Shown: positions 40,088 through 48,742 of the stretch, in pieces
Numbering within the stretch: the stretch's first letter is position 1
Layout of the letters: the number at the start of each line of letters is the position of its first letter
Assembly (NCBI RefSeq): GCF_013377855.1
Contig: NZ_JABXYJ010000008.1
Span: 1-64,000, forward strand
Origin: Cognatundibacterium oligocarboniphilum
Lineage (GTDB): Bacteria; Pseudomonadota; Gammaproteobacteria; Burkholderiales; Burkholderiaceae_D
DNA: 64,000 bases
Reading direction: 5' to 3'
Translations under genes and position numbers: made by a program
The notes under the pieces: generated by a model
Told to the model about the DNA's origin: nothing
What the model saw: the letters and a program-made list of their open reading frames with translations, nothing else
Database searches by the model: none

Positions 40088-40597
40088 CTAGAACGGAATG
40101 TCATCATCCATATCTGCATAGTTCGGTACCGGACGCTGTTCAGGTGCGGGACGTGGAGCGGGACGGGGTGCAGGAGGCGCTGGTCGGGATGGTGCAGCAG
40201 TGTGTGAAGGTGCAGCTTGCTGTCCTCCATATCCATCCCGGTCATCCTGATCATCATTTGCCTTTCTGCTTCCCAGCATCTGCAAAGTTTCGGCCCGGAT
40301 GTCTGTCGCATACTTTTCGACACCATCCTTATCCGTATATTTACGGGTACGCAGGCTGCCTTCGACATACACCTGAGAACCCTTGCCCAAATACTGGCCG
40401 GCAATTTCTGCCAGTTTTCCGAAGAAAGTAATACGGTGCCATTCCGTTTGCTCTTTCTTTTCGCCAGTCTGCTTATCCTTCCATGAATCTGTGGTGGCCA
40501 CAGAAATGGAGGTGATTGCGTCGCCGTTTGGTGTGTAACGGGTTTCGGGATCACGACCCAGGAAACCCACAATAATTACTTTATTGACCGAAGCCAT
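40088..40597 (-). CDS. ssb: Single-stranded DNA-binding protein
   Basis: 169 aa. Bacterial SSB OB fold ([60 protein letters not shown]), then a Gln/Pro/Ala-rich linker and the acidic tip DMDDDIPF that recruits partner proteins. AGGAG ribosome binding site. Its ATG overlaps the stop of the upstream gene. Confidence 0.97.
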   Translation of the reverse strand: MASVNKVIIVGFLGRDPETRYTPNGDAITSISVATTDSWKDKQTGEKKEQTEWHRITFFGKLAEIAGQYLGKGSQVYVEGSLRTRKYTDKDGVEKYATDIRAETLQMLGSRKANDDQDDRDGYGGQQAAPSHTAAPSRPAPPAPRPAPRPAPEQRPVPNYADMDDDIPF

Positions 40598-41541
40598 TAT
40601 TTCTCCTGTTTGATTTTTTCAATTTTCCAGACCCATTTTTCTGTCATGACAGGTTTGCCAAGATCATCAAAACGCGGTTTTTGGGTAACTTTATCAATGA
40701 CCTGGACCGGCACTTTGTTAAGGCGCTTTACCACGATCAAGTCATCAATGTTCGCATTGGCAGCGGCCAACGCATCACGCAGCCCTTCACCCTGAAGCTG
40801 TTTTTGGGAACCAGATTTCAGTTGCAGGGATATCGCATAATTCACATACGTCTTACCCTCATTCTTCTTGTCAGGGAAACGCATATCACCCTGAGCAACA
40901 AGGCGTCCGATGGTTTTTTCCACAAAAGGCTCATCCTGATCGAAAGCAGGCTTGGGTTTTGTGACAGCGGGTGAGGTAATCACCGGCGACACAGTGACCG
41001 GTTTTGCCGCTGGCGTGACAGAAGCGGCTTTGACCGGTTGGGTCAAGCCATCTTTGATAAATGCACTGATACCAGCCGTCACAGAATCTACTTCGTAGGA
41101 CGCCAGCTCAATCCAGCGAATTCCATTGGTCGGTAATAATTTACGACCAAACAGAGGATGATTTGTGACCTTGATCTGGAATTCTTGTTTGAACACCACC
41201 GTTTTACCGTTGCGATATTTGAATTGGTATTCATGCCCGTCCAGATCCATCGTGATCGTATTCGGATCGGCTGGCAGTTCGCTGGGGAGTTTGTCAGACA
41301 CCGGACTGGCGATGTCAGCAGGTTTATCCGGCGCATTCAAGGCCGGCTGACCGGCTGCTGTAGGTGTGACCGAAGGTGGATTTCCTCCTGTTGTTGGGGT
41401 GAGCGGATCGACTGTCTGCTGCACCGGGTTGGGACGAACATCATGCTTTTGGGCGTTGTTCTGAGACAAGCTGAAGACATCCATAAAGCATTGCACAATG
41501 TATTGCAGAGTGGTGGTTAACGGGAAAAAGGGTTTATTCAT
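40597..41541 (-). CDS. Unknown 314-aa protein with relaxase-associated (KfrB/LPD-like) C-terminus
   Basis: Low-complexity Pro/Thr/Val linkers separate two small domains. The middle reads [20 protein letters not shown] and the C-terminus [20 protein letters not shown] then [20 protein letters not shown], which resembles the small beta domain at the ends of plasmid relaxase or primase proteins (G.xLxxAL..A....GD.V.L). No catalytic motif. Operon with the 181-aa gene (8-bp overlap) and ssb. Confidence 0.65.
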   Translation of the reverse strand: MNKPFFPLTTTLQYIVQCFMDVFSLSQNNAQKHDVRPNPVQQTVDPLTPTTGGNPPSVTPTAAGQPALNAPDKPADIASPVSDKLPSELPADPNTITMDLDGHEYQFKYRNGKTVVFKQEFQIKVTNHPLFGRKLLPTNGIRWIELASYEVDSVTAGISAFIKDGLTQPVKAASVTPAAKPVTVSPVITSPAVTKPKPAFDQDEPFVEKTIGRLVAQGDMRFPDKKNEGKTYVNYAISLQLKSGSQKQLQGEGLRDALAAANANIDDLIVVKRLNKVPVQVIDKVTQKPRFDDLGKPVMTEKWVWKIEKIKQEK

Positions 41542-42079
41542 GATTCATCTCCACGCCCAGGAATTGGTATCCGCACATGGTTTCGCGCAGAATGGCCAAA
41601 TCTTGCTGGATCAGAGGGTGTGATTGTAAGGTTTCGAGAATGGCCTGATAGCTGCTGCCGGAATACACATCCTTCTGGAGTGCATTTTCGTATTGCAAGA
41701 CCAGATTTATTGGAACAGCCCCTGACCAGTACCCCAAAATCCAACCTAATGTCATTTGGTAATCATGGTGAACAGACGCTGAGAGGGTGTCAGAACTGAT
41801 GCGCTTTTGGATCAGACAACACACATCGTCCCAAATGTTCGACAGCAACTCAATCGCAAATTTTTCTTTGCAAATATCTGTCCATTCAGAAGGCGACGAC
41901 ATTTTATCCAGCAATTCGTCAAGAAATGGATCATCACCCGGTAACACTGGTTTGATGATGCCAGTTTTGACTTCCACTTTGACTGGAAGCTGGTTGAATA
42001 AGTCGAATTGCAAAGCAAACGACTTTTGTACTCGGTCTTTTCCCTTGTCGGGCGGATCAAGTACCTGATGCTCACTCAT
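41534..42079 (-). CDS. Unknown 181-aa protein
   Basis: Not recognised. Helical, soluble; contains WILGYWSGAVPINLVLQYEN. AAGGAGAAGCAC before the ATG. First gene of the leftward operon leading to ssb, preceded by two leader hairpins. Confidence 0.72.
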   Translation of the reverse strand: MSEHQVLDPPDKGKDRVQKSFALQFDLFNQLPVKVEVKTGIIKPVLPGDDPFLDELLDKMSSPSEWTDICKEKFAIELLSNIWDDVCCLIQKRISSDTLSASVHHDYQMTLGWILGYWSGAVPINLVLQYENALQKDVYSGSSYQAILETLQSHPLIQQDLAILRETMCGYQFLGVEMNHE

Positions 42080-42110
42080 GTGCTTCTCCTTAATAAAATG
42101 GGAAGCACCC

Positions 42111-42152
42111 CTACGGGATACTTCCCGTAGTGAGGGATCACCGTGAGGTGAT
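42111..42152 (-). promoter_or_regulatory. Two leader hairpins before the ssb operon
   Basis: CTACGGG-ATACTT-CCCGTAG (42111-42130) and ATCACC-GTGA-GGTGAT (42137-42152), both perfect stems, 32 bp upstream of the first ATG. They recall the leader hairpins of the 21.7-24.4 kb operon. Confidence 0.5.
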
Positions 42153-42229
42153 TTGGACGATGCTAGTTTCCTAGCAAAAATTCTGGCGCAGCAATGCGCT
42201 TATGAATATTATCAGTGCAGAAACACGGA

Positions 42230-42307
42230 TCATGCCCGTATGAAACCGTATGATGACCTTCTTTTGATCAGACCCGGTTTGGATTGCTGTTTTTTGGGTT
42301 TAGACAT
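42230..42307 (-). CDS. Possible 25-aa basic peptide
   Basis: MSKPKKQQSKPGLIKRRSSY then GFIRA: half of it is Lys/Arg/Ser. The start codon lies in the outer arm of the 58-bp palindrome. No ribosome binding site beyond that arm; low confidence. Confidence 0.3.
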   Translation of the reverse strand: MSKPKKQQSKPGLIKRRSSYGFIRA

Positions 42308-42364
42308 GGGAAATTGGTAACATATTTTTCCACCGCGGTGGAAAAATGTAGTGTCAATTTCCCA
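42307..42364. terminator. 58-bp compound palindrome after the histidine kinase gene
   Basis: An inner perfect 24-bp palindrome (ATTTTTCCACCGCGGTGGAAAAAT, 42324-42347, read in two parts here) shares its centre with an outer pair TGGGAAATTG (42307-42316) and CAATTTCCCA (42355-42364). It starts 5 bp after the kinase stop (42369). A-tract/T-tract flanks make it a plausible bidirectional terminator, though the outer arms suggest a protein site too. Confidence 0.6.
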
Positions 42365-42368
42365 AGTG

Positions 42369-43820
42369 TCAGACAGTGACTTGCAGGAGCAATTCTGTAC
42401 CGCGCCCCTTATCGGAGATGATTTCCAACCGAGCATTGATGGATTCTGCACGTTCTTTCATACCAACGACGCCAGTACGTCCTGTGAACACAGTGGGATC
42501 AAAGCCCAGTCCATTGTCAGTGATATGCAAATTCACCCTGCCGTCATGTTCTTCAGGATGATAGGTCAGTTCGATGTGGCACAGGGTAGCCTGAGAATGT
42601 TTGACGACGTTCGAGAGCGATTCCTGTACGATACGATAAACGACAATATTGAAGTCATAATTGAGCTTAGGGAAATCAGGTGTGTAATCAAATGTGTAGT
42701 GACATTGGGGATTGAGCTTCTGCTGATTGGCCAACAACACCTCGATGGCATCTGCCAGACCAAATTCATCCAGCACTTCCGGCCGTAAGTTGCTCACCAG
42801 ATCCCGCGACAGGGAATACAAGTGGTTCGCATTCGATTCAATACTCTGAATATAATCAATCGCCGGATTGAGTCTCGCATCGGCATTGTATTTACCCAAA
42901 AATACTTTTGCATGACGGGCATAACCAATCATGGACAGCAACAAGGTATTTAAGGTGTCATGCAAGTCAAACGCAATAGCGCGGCGTTCTGCTTCAATGG
43001 CCTTATTGTTCATCTGGATGAGTAATTTTTTTTCCTGATGCGATTTTTCAAGTAACTGAGTCTGCTTTTCCAGATCACGCGTTCTGGATTGCACTCGCGA
43101 TTCCAGATTTCGCGTAATATCCCCCACCTTTCTTGCCATGTCCGTGATTGCATCTTGCACCATGCCGAGTTCACCGCTTTGCTTATGCAAAAAGTAAGGA
43201 TCGTAATTTCCGCGACTGATGCTTTTGGAGACTTTGACGATTTCATGCAAAGTGGAAACCAAAGTGCCAGACAATAAGCGCGAGAAAGTAATCCCGATCA
43301 GGAAGACCACCGCTGCAAGGCCGGCGATGGTTTCATACAGCTTGAAGAGTTTTTCTTTGTAATTGGCCGTCGATAAATTCACCACTACCTGACCAATCAC
43401 TTTTTTGAGTGGCGACATCTCCAGATCGGAATCATCCTTCTTCATGCCTGCGGCAATCTGGATGCGGACATCGGCAAATACCTGCACCACTTGCGTCACA
43501 TAATGATGCGACTGGCTCTGGCACTCGACAACCGTTTTACCTGTCAAATCGGTGACATTGATCGAAATGATATCCTTGGAGACATCAATCGACGTGCATA
43601 ACAAATGCCGAAGGTCTTCCGTATTTCTGGTCAACAGCGCGAACTCAGAATTACGGGCGATCCCCTGCGCCAGAACCTCCCCGCTCGCCGTCAGCTGATC
43701 GCGCATGCTGTAATCAATGACCGCCCATACCACTAAAGTTGAAAAACAGGTCATGAAGAAAATTGGCAGTACCGTAATCAGCCGGAGCCGATTCGTGATG
43801 GACAGGTTAGCGAACGACAT
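42369..43820 (-). CDS. NarX/LuxR-type sensor histidine kinase
   Basis: 483 aa; start at 43820 set by GAGGA seven bases upstream. TM helix near the N-terminus (LRLITVLPIFFMTCFSTLVV), periplasmic sensor region with Cys, second TM (IAGLAAVVFLIGITFSRLL), HAMP segment, coiled coil, then HisKA_3 with the phospho-acceptor His in RRAIAFDLHDTLNTLL and HATPase_c boxes VQESLSNVVKHSQ, ITDNGLGFD and GVVGMKERAE. Pairs with the NarL-type regulator two genes upstream. Overlaps the periplasmic-protein gene, so the three are one operon. Confidence 0.94.
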   Translation of the reverse strand: MSFANLSITNRLRLITVLPIFFMTCFSTLVVWAVIDYSMRDQLTASGEVLAQGIARNSEFALLTRNTEDLRHLLCTSIDVSKDIISINVTDLTGKTVVECQSQSHHYVTQVVQVFADVRIQIAAGMKKDDSDLEMSPLKKVIGQVVVNLSTANYKEKLFKLYETIAGLAAVVFLIGITFSRLLSGTLVSTLHEIVKVSKSISRGNYDPYFLHKQSGELGMVQDAITDMARKVGDITRNLESRVQSRTRDLEKQTQLLEKSHQEKKLLIQMNNKAIEAERRAIAFDLHDTLNTLLLSMIGYARHAKVFLGKYNADARLNPAIDYIQSIESNANHLYSLSRDLVSNLRPEVLDEFGLADAIEVLLANQQKLNPQCHYTFDYTPDFPKLNYDFNIVVYRIVQESLSNVVKHSQATLCHIELTYHPEEHDGRVNLHITDNGLGFDPTVFTGRTGVVGMKERAESINARLEIISDKGRGTELLLQVTV

Positions 43821-44724
43821 CTGCATTCCTCAAAATCTCATCTTTGATCACGTAATTGAGCGAGCGCGCGACCAATACATTCAGCAATATTTTGGATGAT
43901 TTACTAAAGGCCGGAGGTCTCAGTGTCCCTGACGCCATGTACCCATCCACCATTTCCTGCGCTTGTCTGGCGACACCTTCATCCGTTGGGACGGTACTGC
44001 CCATTGCCCCGGCTTGCACCAGGTTACGCGAGAAGCCAAATAGCACCCGGTCGGCCCGGTACAGTTGCAGCATGAGGTTACGAACGGACGAACTGGTAAA
44101 GATGGTGGCATCCGGATACATCAGCACAATTCTGGACTGAATCCGGTTGGCGCGGGAAAACATGTCGTCCTGATTGGTGACATCAATCAGTTCCAGGACT
44201 ATCCCGGCACTGCTGGCTGCCGACTGCAGGGCTGGCTTCAAAAATTCGGTCCGGGGAGTCATAAAGAAAGCCACCTGTTGCGCCATTCTGCCGCCGATCG
44301 CTGCCATCAGGTGGAATTGCGCCTCCGGGGAGGGATCGGAATAGATGGCGGAGAGATTATCGCGTTTTTTAACGAAATCCTGAAAACCCACGCTGGAAAC
44401 ACCCACCGCCAGAATCGGGTTGGCTACCCTGCTTTCGATCAGCTTTTCCACTGTTTCATAGCCCACAGCAATGATGAGCGCATTTTTCTTGAACTCAGCC
44501 TTGCTGTTGTAGGGCGCAGCGGGGAACTGATCTCTGAGGGCTTTGATCAGGGTGGATTTACTGGCCTCATCCTGCTTGTCGGCCAGTAAATAGACATCAT
44601 GCGTAGTTGCTTGCGCAAAGACAGTGGATTGCCATAAGGATAAACAGATACAGCACAAAGCCACCGCCAATAGGAACAGTGGGCTTTGAAGGGTATGGCG
44701 TGATTCAGATCTGTAACAATCCAT
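43807..44724 (-). CDS. Periplasmic ABC-type substrate-binding-like sensor protein
   Basis: 305 aa from the ATG at 44724. Signal peptide (LLAVALCCICLSLWQSTVFA). Two-lobe periplasmic fold of the ABC_sub_bind type: ALIIAVGYETVEKLIESRVA, NPILAVGVSSVGFQDFVKKR, DNLSAIYSDPSPEAQFHLMA, RTEFLKPALQSAASSAGIVL, TDEGVARQAQEMVDGYM. No transporter genes adjoin it; sandwiched between regulator and kinase genes, it probably presents a ligand to the kinase. Overlaps both neighbours. Confidence 0.85.
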   Translation of the reverse strand: MDCYRSESRHTLQSPLFLLAVALCCICLSLWQSTVFAQATTHDVYLLADKQDEASKSTLIKALRDQFPAAPYNSKAEFKKNALIIAVGYETVEKLIESRVANPILAVGVSSVGFQDFVKKRDNLSAIYSDPSPEAQFHLMAAIGGRMAQQVAFFMTPRTEFLKPALQSAASSAGIVLELIDVTNQDDMFSRANRIQSRIVLMYPDATIFTSSSVRNLMLQLYRADRVLFGFSRNLVQAGAMGSTVPTDEGVARQAQEMVDGYMASGTLRPPAFSKSSKILLNVLVARSLNYVIKDEILRNADVVR

Positions 44725-45355
44725 AACGCATGGCCAGGATGCTGATTTGCTGGGGTCGGTCAATGTGTAACTTTTCTTCTATGCTGCGCCTGTGTGTGGA
44801 AACGAATCCAATTTTCAAACCTAATTCCTTGCTGATTTCCTGATTGGTTTTGCCTGCGGCTAACAACTTGAAAATCTTCATGTCGATTTCAGACAGCAAG
44901 GCAAACGGATCGGGGTCTTGATTCGTCAGCAAATCCATGACTTTCGCGGTCACCCCGGGCACATGATATTTTTGCCCCAGACTGACTGCCTTGACCGCTG
45001 TTGCCAAGGTTTCAGCTTCACAATTCTTGTCCAGAAAAGACTTGGCTCCATACTGGTAAGCACGTTTGATGAAGGGTGCCTCATCATGTTGTGAAATGAC
45101 CAGAATATTGGCGTAGGGGTCAAACTCCATAATCTCTTTTAAGGCATCAAAGCCCGATTTCTCTTGCCGGAAACGGATGTCCAGCAGCAGCACATTGGGC
45201 CTGAGTTCTTTATATTTCAAAACCGCTTCTTCCGGCGTCTTGCAATAGCCAACAATCTGCATGCCAAACTCAGTGAGTACGCGGGCATATGTTTCTAATA
45301 ACAGTTGTTGATCATCAGCCAGCAAAACTGTGACGGGCTTTAGGTGACTCTCCAT
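44705..45355 (-). CDS. NarL/LuxR-family response regulator
   Basis: 216 aa. Receiver domain with acidic pocket (VTVLLADDQQLLL), phospho-acceptor Asp59 in VLLLDIRF and conserved Lys in SFLDKNC. C-terminal LuxR HTH (SEIDMKIFKLLAAGKTNQEI, SKELGLKIGFVSTHRRSIEE, KLHI). GAGG before the ATG. First gene of the regulator-sensor-kinase operon, divergent from the coiled-coil/FlhDC-like pair, whose shared promoter region it may control. Confidence 0.95.
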   Translation of the reverse strand: MESHLKPVTVLLADDQQLLLETYARVLTEFGMQIVGYCKTPEEAVLKYKELRPNVLLLDIRFRQEKSGFDALKEIMEFDPYANILVISQHDEAPFIKRAYQYGAKSFLDKNCEAETLATAVKAVSLGQKYHVPGVTAKVMDLLTNQDPDPFALLSEIDMKIFKLLAAGKTNQEISKELGLKIGFVSTHRRSIEEKLHIDRPQQISILAMRYGLLQI

Positions 45356-45761
45356 GTTTTAACCTCATTTTGAAGAAGCGCGATTTTAAACGTCAGCAAA
45401 ATTGATAACAAGCAATTTGAATTAAAAATGGGCAAGTAAATTCAATTTTCAGACAGGGTATAGAAAGGTTTTAAAAACTGGCGGGAATTTAAATTAATTT
45501 ACAAAATAAAGATTCAATTATAGTTTTATTGACAACTTGTTACGGCATTTAGTTCATTATTTGTTGTTAATACGTCTTTTCCGAGTTCTAAAACGGTTTT
45601 GAAAACTGTTTAGAACGGTTTTTTATTGCGTTTCGAATCGCTAGTAAAGATAATTCCAAACTTGGAATGAACGTGTTTTTTGATGGTCTTTCATGATTTT
45701 ACGAATTGTGAATTAAGGCAAACTCATTTTTATCCGTTTGAAAGCCAATTTTGGAGTTGAT
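45356..45761. promoter_or_regulatory. 406-bp AT-rich divergent promoter region with operator-like palindrome
   Basis: No gene. At 45585-45616 an outer GTTCTAAA / TTTAGAAC pair encloses a second palindrome GTTTTGAAAAC. The AT content is clearly higher than in the flanking genes. It lies between the response-regulator operon (left) and the 45762 gene (right) and probably carries both promoters. Confidence 0.55.
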
Positions 45762-46847
45762 ATGCATTTGCAAAGCGCAGCGATTGAAACTTTTAGCCGC
45801 AACTCTGTGATTTCAGTTTTGCCGCAGGATTTTGCGACCTCCTTGTCGGGTGATGCTCTTAAGCAGATCGACAACTATTGCTTGGCGATCGACGGGAGTC
45901 TGCATACCGTCAAAAAGGAAATCATTGAAATCGGTCGTGCGCTGGCCAACATCAGGCATACTTTGCGTGAACAGACAGTCAATTTCGATTCAACCCAAAT
46001 GTTTGAGCTGGTGGTTGAAAAGCGTTTCGGAAAAAAGAAAAGCTGGGCCTACCAACTAATTTCAATCTATGAAACGTTCAACTCTGACGATCCCTTGCTG
46101 GACTTGTGTGCGGTTTCTTCTTTGCGAGAAATCTCGCGGCTCGAACCGACTCAAATAGATACGATCCGGACCCGGCTTGAGGGCGGTGAAAAACTGAACC
46201 GCGATCAGATTCACGAACTGATCACAATGCTGAAGACGCAGGAGGCAACCCAAACAGCCGAAATCGATGAACAAATGCTGGCGGTTGCCACTGAAAAGAA
46301 ACGTCTCGAAGCACAACTGGATGCCAGAACCTCAGAAATTGACCAGCTAAACCGAGAACTGCAAACCAAAACCAAATCGAACGACGACCTCCTAAATAAA
46401 CTGAGAGAAAGTCAATCCGAACAATCCAACCTGTTCTCGTCCCTCAAGTTTGAGCGCGAAAAGTTGGAGACTTTACGGTCTGAGTTAGAGGCCGCCAAAA
46501 AGAAATCAAGCAAAAGTGCCACGGTCGAAGTCGATGTCGTCCCGGCAGGGTACAAAACCATCGAGGACGCCATCGCAGCAGCAACCGAATCGCTAGAAGA
46601 AAAAGAAAAAGAACTGAGTGCACTGAACGTTAAGATTGACGAAATGAAGGTCAAGCTCTACGACGAAAAATCAGCGCTGAACCAGCTCAATTCACTGTAT
46701 GCGAAATACCATGAAATTTCTCTTTCCCAAATGGAAATTTTCAACAAGACAAAACTCTCAGACTTGCAGGGACACTCTGCACTTCTGACTAAGATTCGTG
46801 AAATAGCTTCAGATCTGGCTAAAAACATCAATCTTCAGCTGGGATGA
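45762..46847 (+). CDS. DUF3102/KfrA-like protein with long coiled coil
   Basis: 361 aa from the ATG at 45762 (GGAG six bases upstream; an earlier TTG is open but lacks support). The N-terminal domain (EIIEIGRALANIRHTLREQT ... FGKKKSWAYQLISIYETF) has the DUF3102-type DNA-binding-like pattern, followed by about 200 residues of coiled coil (EKKRLEAQLDARTSEIDQLN). Looks like a plasmid KfrA-style DNA-binding filament protein. Its stop overlaps the start of the FlhDC-like gene (ATGA). Confidence 0.78.
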   Translation: MHLQSAAIETFSRNSVISVLPQDFATSLSGDALKQIDNYCLAIDGSLHTVKKEIIEIGRALANIRHTLREQTVNFDSTQMFELVVEKRFGKKKSWAYQLISIYETFNSDDPLLDLCAVSSLREISRLEPTQIDTIRTRLEGGEKLNRDQIHELITMLKTQEATQTAEIDEQMLAVATEKKRLEAQLDARTSEIDQLNRELQTKTKSNDDLLNKLRESQSEQSNLFSSLKFEREKLETLRSELEAAKKKSSKSATVEVDVVPAGYKTIEDAIAAATESLEEKEKELSALNVKIDEMKVKLYDEKSALNQLNSLYAKYHEISLSQMEIFNKTKLSDLQGHSALLTKIREIASDLAKNINLQLG

Positions 46848-47968
46848 ATATTATGAATTTACGACTGATTCCTGACCCGAGCGCCATCCAGAAAAGTTTT
46901 GAACTGAATTTTGAATTCTATAATTTGCTGACTGCTTTGAATTTCATGGATGAAAGCTGGAGCAACGTCCACAAACTCAGCAAGACAACCTCGCAATTGC
47001 TAGACGGCAACATCAATTATAAGTCGTCCGTTTTTAACAGTTTAGCGCTATGCGTCGTGCCCATCATTCAATCAGAATCAGAATGGGATGACTTGTTTTC
47101 TGGTAACGCGCAGAAACTAATGGCTGGCTTCAGCCTGGCCCCCAAAATAGTCAGCGACCAGATCAGTACAGAAATACGATTCCACAATAAATTTTATCTT
47201 CAGCATTTGGTGGACACCGCCAACAACTCCCCCGCCGCCTGCATCGAGTTAGGTATCAAGTCGGAAATCGTTCAAAAGCTGCAAAACATGACGGTGGAGC
47301 AGAAAAACAACGCTCTCAAATTCAAACTGCCGCTATTTAAATGGCGCTTGAACGATTTTCCGATGTCGCAGGATGCGACTGAAGTCCAGGAAAGCGACTG
47401 GATTCACTACCTGATCCAGACCAGCCCGCACAAATTGGGCGACTTGGCGACACTGACCAACTTGGGAAAAACTTATCACTCCGAAGTCGCCTACCCCCTC
47501 GCGGAGCACCTGATCAGGTTCAATATGCGTGCCACGATCGTTTCCACCTTGATACCAAATTTACATACTGCTAAGATTCGGGATATGTATAAGCGGTTGC
47601 TGGGAACGAGTTCCAGTTGCGGAAAATTACCGGAAAGTAATGCGTGGTTTTTTTTGGTGGAACGGCGCAGAACGCATAGTTCGTTTTTTTTATTGCTGTA
47701 CCGGCTGGCGGCGCGCGCGGGCCTGGCGCACTTGCATAGTCTGATTGCGGCTTATGGCTGGTATTTGACATTTACCCATGATCCCTTACCGATTGATCGT
47801 TTGGGTACGCTGGTCAATACGGTGCAGTCAGGCTCAGGTATTGTGTACACGGCCAATTGCCGTAGCTGCGCAGGAAGTTATTTGTTATGTAATGCCGATG
47901 ATCGGAAAGAATGGTCACATACATTCCATTGCGAAGTTTGCCGGAAGAAAAGAAACGCCGCCGCGTAA
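46844..47968 (+). CDS. Single-chain FlhD-FlhC-like transcription activator
   Basis: 374 aa. Residues 213-368 follow FlhC along its length: AEHLIRFNMRATIVSTLIPN, RDMYKRLLGTSSSCGKLPES, NAWFFLVERRRTHSSFFLLL, and a zinc site Cys339/342 and Cys363/366 (CRSC ... CEVC). Residues 114-171 (HNKFYLQHLVDTANNSPAAC then IELGIKSEIVQKLQNMTVEQ) match FlhD ([37 protein letters not shown]). Residues 17-75 may be a second, diverged FlhD-like unit. FlhD and FlhC are normally separate chains forming D4C2. Coupled to the coiled-coil gene. Family identity strong for FlhC, good for FlhD, tentative for the first unit. Confidence 0.82.
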   Translation: MNIMNLRLIPDPSAIQKSFELNFEFYNLLTALNFMDESWSNVHKLSKTTSQLLDGNINYKSSVFNSLALCVVPIIQSESEWDDLFSGNAQKLMAGFSLAPKIVSDQISTEIRFHNKFYLQHLVDTANNSPAACIELGIKSEIVQKLQNMTVEQKNNALKFKLPLFKWRLNDFPMSQDATEVQESDWIHYLIQTSPHKLGDLATLTNLGKTYHSEVAYPLAEHLIRFNMRATIVSTLIPNLHTAKIRDMYKRLLGTSSSCGKLPESNAWFFLVERRRTHSSFFLLLYRLAARAGLAHLHSLIAAYGWYLTFTHDPLPIDRLGTLVNTVQSGSGIVYTANCRSCAGSYLLCNADDRKEWSHTFHCEVCRKKRNAAA

Positions 47969-47993
47969 GTTTGACACAATTTTGCATTACCCC

Positions 47994-48020
47994 ATAAGCA
48001 CGCCTGGTCGTGCTTATTTT
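47994..48020 (+). terminator. Terminator of the FlhDC-like gene, invaded by ISL3
   Basis: ATAAGCACG-CCTGGT-CGTGCTTAT, a perfect 9-bp stem, then TTT. The ISL3 target duplication CTTATTTT (48013-48020) begins within the stem, and the T-run continues on the other side of the element (50442 onward). Confidence 0.8.
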
Positions 48021-48178
48021 GGCTATCCGTTTTCTGTGGTTGAAGACCGCCGGCTAGGCGGTCTTTGCACATGAAAGTAAAACGTGTTTCCATGGTTGAT
48101 TTTGCTTTATGCGAGGCGTATAGTCAACACATCGGAAACATGATTTCGCGGTTGAAGCGGACCGCCAGGTGAACGCAA

Positions 48179-48340
48179 ATGAGCCATAAAACTGATGAAA
48201 AAATGCTCGCTGAGCAGCAGAAGTTCGGGAAGGCTTCGCATGAACTCTATAGTTTCCTCATCGAATGGAAGAAAGTGAACAAGCTATCTGACAAAGAAGC
48301 TGCCAAGGTTCTTGTCGAGGCGGCTGGCAAGCTCCTCTAA
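48179..48340 (+). CDS. 53-aa passenger ORF of ISL3 element
   Basis: MSHKTDEKMLAEQQKFGKAS, then a helical remainder ending AAKVLVEAAGKLL. Charged and soluble. Upstream CAGGTGAACGCAA contains a weak ribosome binding site. Not recognised; position inside the IS suggests a passenger gene. Confidence 0.5.
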   Translation: MSHKTDEKMLAEQQKFGKASHELYSFLIEWKKVNKLSDKEAAKVLVEAAGKLL

Positions 48341-48427
48341 GCGCTTGATTTAAATGCCTATCCGGTTTTCATGTTGAAAGCCCCCACGTAGTAGTTTTAT
48401 CAATATTTCGTTTTGGTAGGAGTGACT

Positions 48428-48661
48428 ATGCAGCTAGGTAGCCTTGTTGAGATTGTGAAGTTGATTGGCCCGGAAAATCGTAGTCTTGGTGGTTTGTCAC
48501 CGACAGTGGCAATTGGTGATCGAGGGGTTGTGGCTGAAACGTACGCAGGCAGCAAAACGGATCAACAGCATTCTGTGCGCGTTGTTTCAAAAACTGACGA
48601 TGGTACGGTACGTTGGGAGGCTAATTTTCGAGAGGATGAACTTAAACAGGTAGCCCAATAG
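48428..48661 (+). CDS. 77-aa passenger protein of ISL3 element
   Basis: Starts at 48428 with TAGGAG six bases upstream. MQLGSLVEIVKLIGPENRSL then GDRGVVAETYAGSKTDQQHS reads as a small beta-barrel (SH3/CPxCG-like) domain. Not recognised. Confidence 0.6.
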   Translation: MQLGSLVEIVKLIGPENRSLGGLSPTVAIGDRGVVAETYAGSKTDQQHSVRVVSKTDDGTVRWEANFREDELKQVAQ

Positions 48662-48742
48662 GAAAACCATAAGCCACCTGATTGCTGCCGGCCTTGTTCC
48701 GGAAGCCATAGCCACAACCAAACCAAAGAAAGAGAAGTCATC

